In this document: in pieces, positions 26,830 through 34,836 of the stretch | Numbering within the stretch: position 1 is the first letter of the stretch | Layout: every line of letters begins with the position of its first letter | Origin: Cryobacterium sp. M96 | GTDB taxonomy: Bacteria > Actinomycetota > Actinomycetes > Actinomycetales > Microbacteriaceae | NCBI RefSeq assembly: GCF_002929845.1 | Contig: NZ_PJJS01000050.1 | Coordinates: 1-64,000, forward strand | Direction: 5' to 3' | DNA length: 64,000 nt | Position numbers and translations under genes: made by a program | The notes under the pieces: model-generated | Databases searched by the model: none | What the model saw: the letters and a program-made list of their open reading frames with translations, nothing else | What the model was told of the DNA's origin: nothing

Positions 26830-27690
26830 TCAGTCGCGGACGGGGCGCCCGGCCCCGGGCAGCGCGGTCACGTTCCCGGGAACGGTGCGGCAGCCGCACG
26901 ACTCATGCGGCCGGTAGCCACGACGTTTGAGGGTGCCGGACGCCACGTCGAAGATGAGCGCGGTCTCCGTGAGGGTGGACCGCCCGAGGACCAGCCGGTC
27001 GTGGCCGATCCCGGCGACGAGGGCGGCCACATCGATGCCGGCCCGCGGGGTCTCCGTGGGTGCCCGGCGGCTGAGCAGCTGGCAGGCCAGGGCGGCCCAC
27101 GACGGGTCGGAATCCATGTGCGCCAGCTCCAGACAGTACAGGCAGGGGCCAACCCCCGGCTCGACCAGGGGTCCGATCCGCACCTCGCTGTCGCTGAAGA
27201 CCACGGGCAGGTGCGGGATGTCCCGGCGCAGCCAGCGCCCGTGCCGCTCCGGTTCCAGGGCGTAGTGACCCAGGACCACGGCCAGCCCGGTGCCGGGGTC
27301 GTCGGTCTTGGCCAGGGTCAGACCCAGGGTGCCGATCAGCGTGCGGATCAGGTCCGCCGTGAGCCCGCACCCGTCGACGCAGATTCTGGGCGGCGGTGCC
27401 ACGGCGACCGGTTCGGGCATCCGGGCCGGGCCCGGAACATTCTCGGCGGTGACCAGAAGAGCCGGCCGCAGGGCGCGGAGCAGCGCCAGGATGGCCTCGT
27501 CGGAGGCCCCGCCCTCCCGCCCGATCATCAGTGCTCCGGAGCGGGGCACCCCCACGAACAGGGCCGCGAGCACCCGCTCGAGTCCCGGGCTCAGGGCGGT
27601 GATCACGACCAACGGGTGGTCGACGCCGACCTGGATGATGTCGGGCGAGCGCCAGACGACCGGATACCGGGGATCGAGTCGGAGTGTCAT
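26830..27690 (-). CDS. Orphan cyclodehydratase/ThiF-like (TOMM leader-binding) protein
   Basis: A 286-residue protein resembling the E1-like cyclodehydratase component of thiazole/oxazole-modified peptide systems: GPLVEPGVGPCLYCLELAHMDSDPSWAALACQLL with a CxxC near residue 190, and a C-terminal HESCGC. No YcaO partner, dehydrogenase or precursor peptide is nearby. I recall similar orphans close to uvrD2 in other actinobacteria, which suggests a housekeeping role rather than a bacteriocin. Start at ATG 27690, where family similarity begins; an in-frame extension to 27765 reads into non-coding sequence. Confidence 0.62.
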   Translation of the reverse strand: MTLRLDPRYPVVWRSPDIIQVGVDHPLVVITALSPGLERVLAALFVGVPRSGALMIGREGGASDEAILALLRALRPALLVTAENVPGPARMPEPVAVAPPPRICVDGCGLTADLIRTLIGTLGLTLAKTDDPGTGLAVVLGHYALEPERHGRWLRRDIPHLPVVFSDSEVRIGPLVEPGVGPCLYCLELAHMDSDPSWAALACQLLSRRAPTETPRAGIDVAALVAGIGHDRLVLGRSTLTETALIFDVASGTLKRRGYRPHESCGCRTVPGNVTALPGAGRPVRD

Positions 27691-27824
27691 TCGGCGATGA
27701 TGCCGCACTCGGCGCGCGCCCGCGCGAGTCATCCACAGCCCTGGCCCACAGCCGCAGCTCGGCACGGCGCGGCCGTTTGCCCGATCCTCGGCGTCAGTCC
27801 AGCATCCGCCCCTAGGCTTTCGCT

Positions 27825-29384
27825 ATGACGACGCAACGACGTGTACTTGTGACCGGCGCTACCGGGTATATCGGCGGCCGGCTCGTTCCCCTGCTGCTGG
27901 AAGCCGGCTACGCCGTGCGCGTGCTCGTGCGCACACCCCAGAAGCTGAAGGATGTCCCGTGGGTCGAACAGGTGGAGGTCGCCGAGGGTGACCTCGGGGA
28001 CCTGGCCAGTGTGCGATCCGCCGTCACTGGGGTCGATGTGCTCTACTACCTGGTGCACTCGATGGGCACCCGCGGCGACTTCGAGAGCACGGAACGCCTC
28101 GCGGCCACGAATGTGGCTACGGCCGCTGCCGCGGCCGGCGTCTCCCGCATCGTCTACCTGGGCGGGCTGCACCCGGACACCGAGGAGCTGTCCCAGCACC
28201 TGCGCTCCCGGGCAGAGGTCGGCCGCATCCTGGTGGAGTCCGGTGTGCCGACAGCAGCCCTCCAGGCCGGGGTGGTCATCGGGTCCGGCTCCACGTCGTT
28301 CGAGATGATCCGGCACCTGACCGACGTTTTGCCGTACATGCCGGCGCCGCAGTGGGTGCGCAACAAGATCCAGCCGATCGCCGTGCGTGACGTGCTCTAC
28401 TACCTCGTCGCGTCGGCGGAGCTTCCCGCCGACGTCAACCGCACCTTCGACATCGGCGGCCCCGACGTGCTGCGTTATGGCCAGATGATGAACGGGTACG
28501 CCCTCGAGGCCGGCCTGCGCCAGCGCCCCATCGCGTCCCTGCCCGTGTTCACGCCCTGGCTCGCATCGCAGTGGGTCAATTTGGTCACGCCCATCCCGCG
28601 CAGCCTGGCCGTGCCCATCATCGCAAGTCTGCAAAACGACTGTGTGGTGCACGAGCGCGACATCGACCAGTACATTCCCCAGCCGAAAGAGGGCCTCACC
28701 GGGTATCGCACCGCCGTGCGCCTGGCTCTCGGTCGCATGCGCGACGGCGACGTCGAGACCAGCTGGCGGAACGCGTCGATCGCGGGTGCTTCGAGCAACC
28801 CGCTCCCCAGCGACCCCGAATGGGCCGGGCACCTCGTCTACACCGACCTCAAGGAAAAGCACACCGCCGCGAAGCCGGAAGCCCTGTGGCGCGTGATCGA
28901 GAGCATCGGCGGTGACAACGGCTGGTACTCATTCCCGCTGGCCTGGGCCATCCGCGGCTGGATGGACAAGCTCGTCGGCGGGGTCGGCCTGCGCCGCGGC
29001 CGTCGAAACCCCGACCACCTGCATACGGGCGACGTGCTGGACTTCTGGCGGGTCGAACGCATTGACACCGGCCGGTTCCTGCGTCTCCGTGCCGAGATGC
29101 GCGTTCCCGGCCGGGCGTGGCTGGAGATGACGGCGGATCCGGCGCCGGGCGGCGGCTCCGTGTACCGTCAGCGCGCCGTCTTCTTCCCACGGGGACTGGG
29201 CGGTCGGCTGTACTGGTTCGCGATCCTGCCCTTCCACGGCGTCATCTTCACCGGCATGGCCAATCGGATCACGGCGGCCGCCGTAGGGGAGGCTGCCGTG
29301 GAGGTGGCCGTGACGAACGCGAACGCCACGACTGCCCCGAATGCCCCCGGATCGGGCCGGCCGGTCGCCGAGCGCGCCGCCTGA
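27825..29384 (+). CDS. NAD(P)-binding oxidoreductase with C-terminal DUF2867
   Basis: A 519-residue protein. The N-terminal half is an extended short-chain dehydrogenase-like Rossmann fold (VLVTGATGYIGGRLVPLLLEAGY, then DVLYYLVHSMG), of the NmrA/complex I subunit-like group. The C-terminal half (about 330-490; LYTDLKEKHTAAKPEALWRVIESIGGDNGWYSFPLAWAIRGWMDKLVGG) is DUF2867. The combination is common in actinobacteria and usually annotated DUF2867 NAD(P)H-binding protein; the reaction is unknown. ATG at 27825, divergent from the cyclodehydratase-like gene. Confidence 0.82.
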   Translation: MTTQRRVLVTGATGYIGGRLVPLLLEAGYAVRVLVRTPQKLKDVPWVEQVEVAEGDLGDLASVRSAVTGVDVLYYLVHSMGTRGDFESTERLAATNVATAAAAAGVSRIVYLGGLHPDTEELSQHLRSRAEVGRILVESGVPTAALQAGVVIGSGSTSFEMIRHLTDVLPYMPAPQWVRNKIQPIAVRDVLYYLVASAELPADVNRTFDIGGPDVLRYGQMMNGYALEAGLRQRPIASLPVFTPWLASQWVNLVTPIPRSLAVPIIASLQNDCVVHERDIDQYIPQPKEGLTGYRTAVRLALGRMRDGDVETSWRNASIAGASSNPLPSDPEWAGHLVYTDLKEKHTAAKPEALWRVIESIGGDNGWYSFPLAWAIRGWMDKLVGGVGLRRGRRNPDHLHTGDVLDFWRVERIDTGRFLRLRAEMRVPGRAWLEMTADPAPGGGSVYRQRAVFFPRGLGGRLYWFAILPFHGVIFTGMANRITAAAVGEAAVEVAVTNANATTAPNAPGSGRPVAERAA

Positions 29385-29403
29385 GCGGTGAGTTCACCGA
29401 GGT

Positions 29404-29515
29404 TGACCTGACCGGGCCCTGACCTGACCGGGCCCTGACCTGACCGGGCCCTGACCCGACCGGGCCCTGACCCGACCGGGCCCTGACCCGACCGGGCCCT
29501 GACCTGACCCGGCCC
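29404..29515. repeat. 16-bp tandem repeat, 7 copies
   Basis: Seven contiguous units of TGACCTGACCGGGCCC (29404-29515). Units 4-6 carry TGACCC instead of TGACCT and the last unit has one change. Each unit contains the palindrome GGGCCC and a GACC direct repeat. The array starts 20 bp after the stop of the DUF2867 gene and encodes nothing recognisable. Confidence 0.93.
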
Positions 29516-29652
29516 TCGACGCGGTATGAAACCGCGTTCCAACCGCCCGGTTTTCCGAGTCCGAGGCCCTGGAGCCACTCAGCCCGAACGGAGTCGACGG
29601 CGATTCTGGCGCCCCGAACGCTTACGTCGGTCAGGCCCGGCTGAGCCCGCGC

Positions 29653-29764
29653 GTGTGGCCAACTCAGGACATCCGCCGCCTGGGTCCGCCAGCCGCCGCA
29701 GACTAGTGCGGAACCAGCGCGGATGCCCGGCATGCCCCGAGCGGATCTCCTGAGTTGGCCACAC
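29653..29764. repeat. Long inverted repeat with 24-bp arms
   Basis: GTGTGGCCAACTCAGGA at 29653-29669 is exactly inverted at 29748-29764. Allowing one mismatch, the arms extend to 24 bp (29653-29676 and 29741-29764), with a 64-bp centre that contains a small CCGCA/TGCGG stem. It could be a REP/MITE-like element or a structured RNA. No gene overlaps it. Confidence 0.85.
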
Positions 29765-30039
29765 CATCTGCCGGATACCAAACGGTGATCGCTGGAGGCG
29801 CCGCATGACTCGTACGGCTCGGGCCTCGACCGGGGCACTCGCCGCCTTGCCGGTGATGACCCGCGTGCACGCGGTGCCGTCGGACCCGATCGTGGGCGCG
29901 CGACGCCGCGAAGCGATGAGGACTCACTCAGGGGCCGGTGCGGTCACGGCGAGGCACTATGGAAAAGTTGCGAGCAACGCGATGCCGATCCAGCAGATCT
30001 GATGTGGGGCGAGTCTGCGCAGTGGCTCGGGCGCAGTGG
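29765..30039. other. Non-coding stretch, nothing recognised
   Basis: Apart from the repeats listed separately, 29516-30039 contains no reading frame that resembles a protein in either strand and no tRNA or clear terminator. G+C falls somewhat below that of the flanking genes toward 30000-30300. It may be decayed sequence. Confidence 0.5.
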
Positions 30040-30294
30040 CTAGTGCGTGGGAAGGTGCGCAGAGATCTGCTCGTCGGGCTCGAGTTCCAGCTGGCGCTCA
30101 CGGAAGAGATTGAGCTGGCGCTGGCGGTATTCGCCGACCAGATTCGTGATGTCGGGGTGTTCGGTGTGGCCGGGAAGGTTCGGCAGGGATGCAGATTCTG
30201 AAGTCAATGGGAAAACCAATTCGTCTCGGGGGAACGACCGATGCCCGGATTTGGAGCATTCAGAGACGCTAATTGATTCCACCGGTGATGTCAA
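30040..30294 (-). CDS. Doubtful small hypothetical protein
   Basis: An 84-codon frame with a TTG start, rich in Glu, Leu and Arg at its end (VGEYRQRQLNLFRERQLELEPDEQ, likely helical). It follows csoR on the same strand after 20 bp. There is no ribosome site and no family I recognise. It could be a remnant of a larger gene; kept only because the residue composition looks more protein-like than the other frames here. Confidence 0.25.
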   Translation of the reverse strand: MTSPVESISVSECSKSGHRSFPRDELVFPLTSESASLPNLPGHTEHPDITNLVGEYRQRQLNLFRERQLELEPDEQISAHLPTH

Positions 30295-30314
30295 CGCGGC
30301 GGGTGCCGCCGGCT

Positions 30315-30593
30315 TCAGCCTCGGTTGTTGTTGAGTTCGAAGACCTTGAGCAGCTCCGCGATGGCGGTCCCCCGAGCCTCGCCCCCGGCCTCGAACATCT
30401 CGGTCACGTGGGTTTGCAGGTGATTGTCCACCAGGAGCTTGTTGAGCGAGCCGAGCGACTTCTGGATTGACAGGGACTGCGTGAGGATGTCGATGCAGTA
30501 ATCCTCGTTCTCGATCATCTTCTCCAAACCACGCATCTGACCCTCGAGGATGCGGGCACGGTGCAGGGCACGCCGTTTGATGTCGTCAATCAT
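30315..30593 (-). CDS. CsoR/RcnR-family (DUF156) metal-sensing repressor
   Basis: A 92-residue all-helical repressor (RARILEGQMRGLEKMIENEDYCIDILTQ...). The ligand positions equal to Cys36, His61 and Cys65 of M. tuberculosis CsoR are Cys33, His58 and His62, so the third ligand is His. That C-H-H set resembles the C-H-H part of the nickel/cobalt sensor RcnR more than a Cu(I)-sensing CsoR, although the N-terminal His of RcnR is absent. The family releases DNA on metal binding. ATG at 30593, 24 bp from a matching operator; it faces a dead copA gene. Confidence 0.88.
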   Translation of the reverse strand: MIDDIKRRALHRARILEGQMRGLEKMIENEDYCIDILTQSLSIQKSLGSLNKLLVDNHLQTHVTEMFEAGGEARGTAIAELLKVFELNNNRG

Positions 30594-30617
30594 GGGTCTA
30601 CAGTACCGCGATTCCAA

Positions 30618-30634
30618 ATACCCCGGAGGGGTAT
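30618..30634. promoter_or_regulatory. CsoR/RcnR-type operator
   Basis: ATACCCC-GGA-GGGGTAT is a perfect 7-bp inverted repeat with a 3-bp spacer, the G-tract palindrome bound by CsoR/RcnR proteins. It lies between the repressor start (30593) and the copA remnant (30665), so it would control both directions. Confidence 0.85.
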
Positions 30635-30664
30635 TCTGTCGTCTGCCAGCGACGTCACCATCGC

Positions 30665-30868
30665 GTGCGACCACCTGGCGCCACGCCCGACGTCATCCGG
30701 CTGTCCCGACGCACCCTGCGCGTGATCAGGGGTACCCTGTTTTGCACCTTCTGCTACGGCCGGGCGGCGCTGCCGCTGGCCGTGTTCAACCTGATCAACC
30801 CGTTGATCTCCGCCGCAGCGATGGCGTTCTCCAGCCTGTTCGTGGTGCGCAACAGCCCGCGCCGGTGA
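30665..30868 (+). pseudogene. copA: C-terminal remnant of a copper-type P1B ATPase (copA)
   Basis: Sixty-seven codons from ATG 30665. From DVIRLSRRTLRVIRGTLF through AALPLAVFNLINPLISAAAMAFSSLFVVRNS they match the last two membrane helices of CopA-type heavy-metal P-type ATPases (family pattern LSRRTL..I..NLFWAFAYN). More than 600 upstream residues are gone, including the CPC, DKTGT and HP motifs. Relative to the family, LFWAFAYN has become LFCTFCYG. Because the operator is intact, this fragment may still be transcribed under metal control as a small membrane peptide, which is speculation. Confidence 0.82.
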
Positions 30869-32004
30869 CGATCGCCACCGATGTCTTCGTGCATGGCGCG
30901 CAGATCTACGTCATCACCTACGAACAGGTCGACGTCACGCTCGACGTCACCGCCGGGGCACTCGGCCCGGCCGAGGGGCGCACTCCGGCCGTCGGGTTCG
31001 AGCCCGGCACCTTCGTGCCCCGCGACCAGTCGTTCACGGCGAACCCGTTCCCGGGTATCGGCCTCGCAGCGGCCCTGATCGGCCTGCTCGGCGCCGGTCT
31101 CGCCGTCGCCTCCCAGGCCACCCGCTGGCGGAACGCACCGGGTCGGCCGACCGTCGTCGCCGAGTACCTGCGGCCGCAGGGCATCAACCTGTGGCCGCAG
31201 GGCGTCAACCTGCTCATGGCGGGAAACGTGATGCGCACGAGCACCAAGGCCATGACCGCCCAGTTGCTCAGCTTCGCTGTGCGTGGCAATGTGCGGGTCC
31301 TGGAGGGGGAGGGCACAAAGCACTACCTGCTCGAGCTGCTGCACACCAGAGACCTCGACCCGGCCGAGCAGGCGGTGCTCCGGCTGCTGTTCCCGGGGCT
31401 GCACGCGGGCACGAGCCGCGACCTCAAGACGAAGGACACCAAGCTGGGCGCCGGGCTGGCCAAGCAGCTCCAGGCGGTCACCGAGCAGGTGCTGGCCGAC
31501 GGGCTGCGGGAGAGGAAGGGTGGCCGGCTGCCCCGTTGGCTGCTCGTCGGCGCTGTGCTCACCGGCATTCTGACTCTGGTCGGCGTGAAGCTGTACATCG
31601 ATATAGCCCAGGCCGAACAACTGCGAGTGCTGCAGAGCCCCGAGGGAGCGCTGAGGTCGCCCTACCGGCCGGACCCGGCATCCGTTCTCGGCCTGCCCGA
31701 TCCGGGGCAGCCGGGGCAGGTGCTGAAGCTCTATGAGCACCTGCTGCCGTTCGCGGTGCTGTTCGGTCAGGAGAAGGAGTGGGCCCAGGTTCTCGGTGAC
31801 CACTACGCCCGGAGTGACGCGCAGCCGGACTGGTACGCTGGGTTCGCTCCGTTCAACCCAGTCTGGTTCGCCGCCGGGTTGAGCTCGTTCACGAGCTCCA
31901 CCTCGGCCTCCTGGTCGGGAAGCGCGTCGAGTTCCTCCATTTCCGGTTCGGGTGGAGGTGGCTCGGTCGGCGGTGGAGGCGGCGGCGGAGGAGGAGGCGT
32001 CTGA
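30865..32004 (+). pseudogene. N-terminally truncated DUF2207 membrane protein
   Basis: The frame matches the C-terminal half of DUF2207 proteins: a helix (PGIGLAAALIGLLGAGLAVA), TKAMTAQLLSFAVRGNVRVLEG, a second helix (LLVGAVLTGILTLVGV), YEHLLPFAVLFGQEKEWAQVLGD, then a Ser/Gly-rich end with ten Gly in a row. The signal peptide and most of the N-terminal domain are missing, the segment after helix two is shortened, and RPQGINLWPQGVNLL holds a small tandem duplication. The first usable start is GTG 30865, overlapping the copA remnant stop. It might be translated but would lack export signals. Confidence 0.65.
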
Positions 32005-32339
32005 TGGGCACCCCGGCCGAACCCACAGTCACACGTTCCGCTCTGGCCCCCGGTCTGCTCGGGGCGGTCATCCTGCTCGGCGGGCTCGCGCTGCTGGACT
32101 CCGAAAGTTTCATCATCATCCGTTACGCGGTCAGCATCCTCGCGATGATCCTCTGCGTCTTCGCTATCCAGGCGAAGGCCTGGCTGTGGTTGATCGGTCT
32201 CGTGCCGATCGCGGTGCTCTGGAACCCGATCGTGGTCATCGACCTGTCCGGCCGGGGCTGGGTGTCCGCCCAGTTCATCGCCGCGCTGGTCTTCATCCTC
32301 GTCGGGGTCGTCACCAAGGTGCCGGTGCATCGGGATTGA
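32004..32339 (+). CDS. DUF6804-like small membrane protein
   Basis: A 111-residue protein with four predicted membrane helices; YAVSILAMILCVFAIQAKAWLWL, LWNPIVVIDLSGRGWVSAQFIAALVF match small membrane proteins that accompany DUF2207 genes. Its ATG overlaps the stop of the truncated DUF2207 gene (TGATG) and is preceded by GGAGGAGG. Function unknown. Confidence 0.7.
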   Translation: MGTPAEPTVTRSALAPGLLGAVILLGGLALLDSESFIIIRYAVSILAMILCVFAIQAKAWLWLIGLVPIAVLWNPIVVIDLSGRGWVSAQFIAALVFILVGVVTKVPVHRD

Positions 32340-32543
32340 CCAGCGGGCGTAGACTATACCCGCGTCGAAAAAGCCCGATTACCGTCTTGACCGCGCCGCT
32401 GCATCCCAAATGCCGGTGGCGCAAATAGGGTTGGCACGTTGCTCGATTCAGGCTTCGACGTATCGATCGCACCGGTGTCCACGGATGCCGCACCACGTCG
32501 AGCACGGCCTTTGTCTGCTGTGCTGCTGTGAAGTTGGAGAAGA

Positions 32544-34724
32544 ATGGCTTACACCCGCCACCAGGCCGCCGGTTCGAACAACCGTGTTGCCGCGGAAGGT
32601 CGCGCTCGGCAGCGACCTCGTTCCCGCGACGATGACGCCCCCATCATTCCCATCCTCGCCCGCAAGGTGCGCGAGGTGGAGGCGAAGGCGCAGGTCGGCG
32701 CCAAGCTGGGCCCGACCAACCGCACCAAGTACCAGGTCATCGCGCTGCTCATGCGCGAGGAACGTGCCCGGGTCAAGGGCGACAAGGACCTCACCGACGC
32801 GAACCGCGCGGAACTGCTGAAACGCCTTGACGGCATCGCCCAGATCCTGGCGAAGACCGCGGCCCGCGACACCAGCCTGATCACCCTGCTGGAACCGGAT
32901 GCCGGCGTGTCCACGGTCGCGCAGCGGTTCCGCCGCGACTGGCTGCTTGAGTCCGGCGCCGAACTCACCCCCGACGAACTGATCATCACCCGCGAGGCCG
33001 AGGCCAAGCCGGAAATTCCGGTCAACCAGGTCATCCCTCAGTCGGTCAAGGCTCGCCAGCTCGCCAACCCGTTCCTCGCGCCCGATTTCAGCGCCGCGAC
33101 GGCCCAGCCGGTCGTCTCCGGCCGTCGCCTGGCCAATTGGGAACTCATCGGCCCGCTGTTCAAATCCTTCGAGTATGGTTCCGGCGGTCAGGCCGCCAGC
33201 ATGGACCTGCCCGAGGCACCCCGCGTCGACCGGCTCTCGCCTCGCGGCATGGAGCTGATGCGCCACCAGGCCCGGTTCGTCGAAAGCGCGCGCCTGGGCC
33301 ACCGCAGCTACCTGCTTGCCGACGAGCCGGGGCTCGGGAAGACGGCGCAGAGCCTGCTCGCGGCATCCGTCAGCGGGGCCTACCCGCTGTTGGCCATCGT
33401 TCCCAACGTCGTCAAGATGAACTGGGTGCGCGAGGTCGCACTGTGGACGCCGAACCGCCGGGCCACCGTCATCCACGGCGACGGCGACACGCTCGACGCC
33501 TTCGCCGATGTGGTCATCGTCAACTACGACGTGCTCGACCGGCACCGCACCTGGCTGGGCACCCTGGGCTTCAAGGGCATGGTCGTCGACGAGGCGCACT
33601 TTATCAAGAACCTGCAGTCGCAGCGCTCCAAGCACGTGCTGGCCCTGGCTGAGCAGATCCGGCGCCGCACGCCCGGCGGCAACCCGCTGCTGATGGCTCT
33701 GACCGGAACCCCGCTGATCAACGACGTCGACGACTTCCGGGCGATCTGGCAGTTCCTCGGTTGGCTCGACGGCGACAAGCCGGCCCCCAGACTCATGCAG
33801 AAGCTCGAAGCGATCGGGCTGACCCCGGCCGACTCCGGGTTCTACAGCGCCGCGCGTGCCGCGGTGATCGACCTCGGCATCGTGCGCCGCCGCAAGGTCG
33901 ACGTCGCCGCCGACCTGCCGGCCAAGCGCATCGCCGACATCCCGGTCGAGCTGGACGACGACCTCGGCCGCTCCATCCGCCAGGCCGAGCGGGAGCTCGC
34001 CGCCCGCCTGGTCACCCGGTACCACTCCCTCGTCGCCGCCCGCCATCCGGGCCAGACGCCGCCCGTCCTCGAGGGAGAGCAGCGAGCCGCGTTCATCCGC
34101 GCGGTTGCCCACGCCGAACTTGAGGAGTCGAAGGGGCAGACGACCGGTGAGAACGTCTTCACCATGGTGCGCAAGATCGGCCAGGCCAAGGCCGCCCTCG
34201 CGGCAGACTACGCCGTGCAGCTGGCGCACTCGGTGGGCAAGGTCGTCTTCTTCGCCAAGCACATCGACGTGATGGATGCCGCCGAGGAGATCTTCGCCAA
34301 GCGCGGCCTGCGCACGGTCTCCCTGCGCGGCGACCAAAGCGCACTGGCCCGCCAGGCCGCCATCGACTCCTTCAACGATGACCAGGGGGTGGCCGTGGTG
34401 GTCTGTTCCCTCTCTGCCGCCGGAGTCGGCGTCAACCTCCAGGCCGCCTCCAACGTCGTGCTCGCCGAGCTCAGCTGGACTGCCGCCGAGCAGACACAGG
34501 CCATCGACCGGGTGCACCGCATCGGCCAGGACGAGCCGGTCACCGCGTGGCGGATCATCGCCGCCCACACCATTGACGCGCGCATCGCCGAACTCATCGG
34601 CAGCAAGCAGGGCCTCGCGGCCCGCGCCCTGGACGGCGCCGTCGACGAGATCTCGTCCGCCGATTCCGTGCAGGCCAGCGCCCTGATCTACCTGCTGACC
34701 CTGGCACTCGACGGGGAGTTGTAG
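32544..34724 (+). CDS. SNF2-family DNA helicase/translocase
   Basis: A 726-residue protein. A charged N-terminal region (about 1-220) precedes the SNF2 ATPase core: ADEPGLGKT (about 258-266), VVDEAHFIKN (about 345-354), ALTGTPLINDVDDF, then the C-terminal lobe SLRGDQSALARQAAIDSFN and AIDRVHRIGQDEPV. The Walker A follows DEPGLGKT where most SNF2 proteins have DEMGLGKT. The N-terminus contains TKYQVIALLMREERARVKGD, a feature of an actinobacterial subgroup. No nuclease or methyltransferase partner is adjacent, so a restriction or defence role is not supported. Confidence 0.85.
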   Translation: MAYTRHQAAGSNNRVAAEGRARQRPRSRDDDAPIIPILARKVREVEAKAQVGAKLGPTNRTKYQVIALLMREERARVKGDKDLTDANRAELLKRLDGIAQILAKTAARDTSLITLLEPDAGVSTVAQRFRRDWLLESGAELTPDELIITREAEAKPEIPVNQVIPQSVKARQLANPFLAPDFSAATAQPVVSGRRLANWELIGPLFKSFEYGSGGQAASMDLPEAPRVDRLSPRGMELMRHQARFVESARLGHRSYLLADEPGLGKTAQSLLAASVSGAYPLLAIVPNVVKMNWVREVALWTPNRRATVIHGDGDTLDAFADVVIVNYDVLDRHRTWLGTLGFKGMVVDEAHFIKNLQSQRSKHVLALAEQIRRRTPGGNPLLMALTGTPLINDVDDFRAIWQFLGWLDGDKPAPRLMQKLEAIGLTPADSGFYSAARAAVIDLGIVRRRKVDVAADLPAKRIADIPVELDDDLGRSIRQAERELAARLVTRYHSLVAARHPGQTPPVLEGEQRAAFIRAVAHAELEESKGQTTGENVFTMVRKIGQAKAALAADYAVQLAHSVGKVVFFAKHIDVMDAAEEIFAKRGLRTVSLRGDQSALARQAAIDSFNDDQGVAVVVCSLSAAGVGVNLQAASNVVLAELSWTAAEQTQAIDRVHRIGQDEPVTAWRIIAAHTIDARIAELIGSKQGLAARALDGAVDEISSADSVQASALIYLLTLALDGEL

Positions 34725-34836
34725 AACGCGCCCCTCACCGGCGTGGATTTGAACCGGGCCTCGTTTGGGGTCCATCATTGAGTGGCGGCGGTGTGGGCGC
34801 CAATCTGATCACTTGTGCAACAAGGAGCAACGACAA

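Noticed and set aside
29526-29753. 75-codon plus-strand frame between repeats
   Set aside because: It runs through the long inverted repeat, has an Arg/Pro-biased composition and no recognisable similarity or ribosome site.
32544-34724. SNF2 helicase as part of a DISARM- or restriction-like defence system
   Set aside because: No methyltransferase, nuclease, PLD or DUF1998 gene is adjacent; neighbours are metabolic.
34742-34765. A GGATTTGAACC stretch that looks like the T-arm of a tRNA or tmRNA on the minus strand
   Set aside because: The flanking bases do not form a five-pair T-stem and no acceptor, anticodon or D-arm could be built around it.
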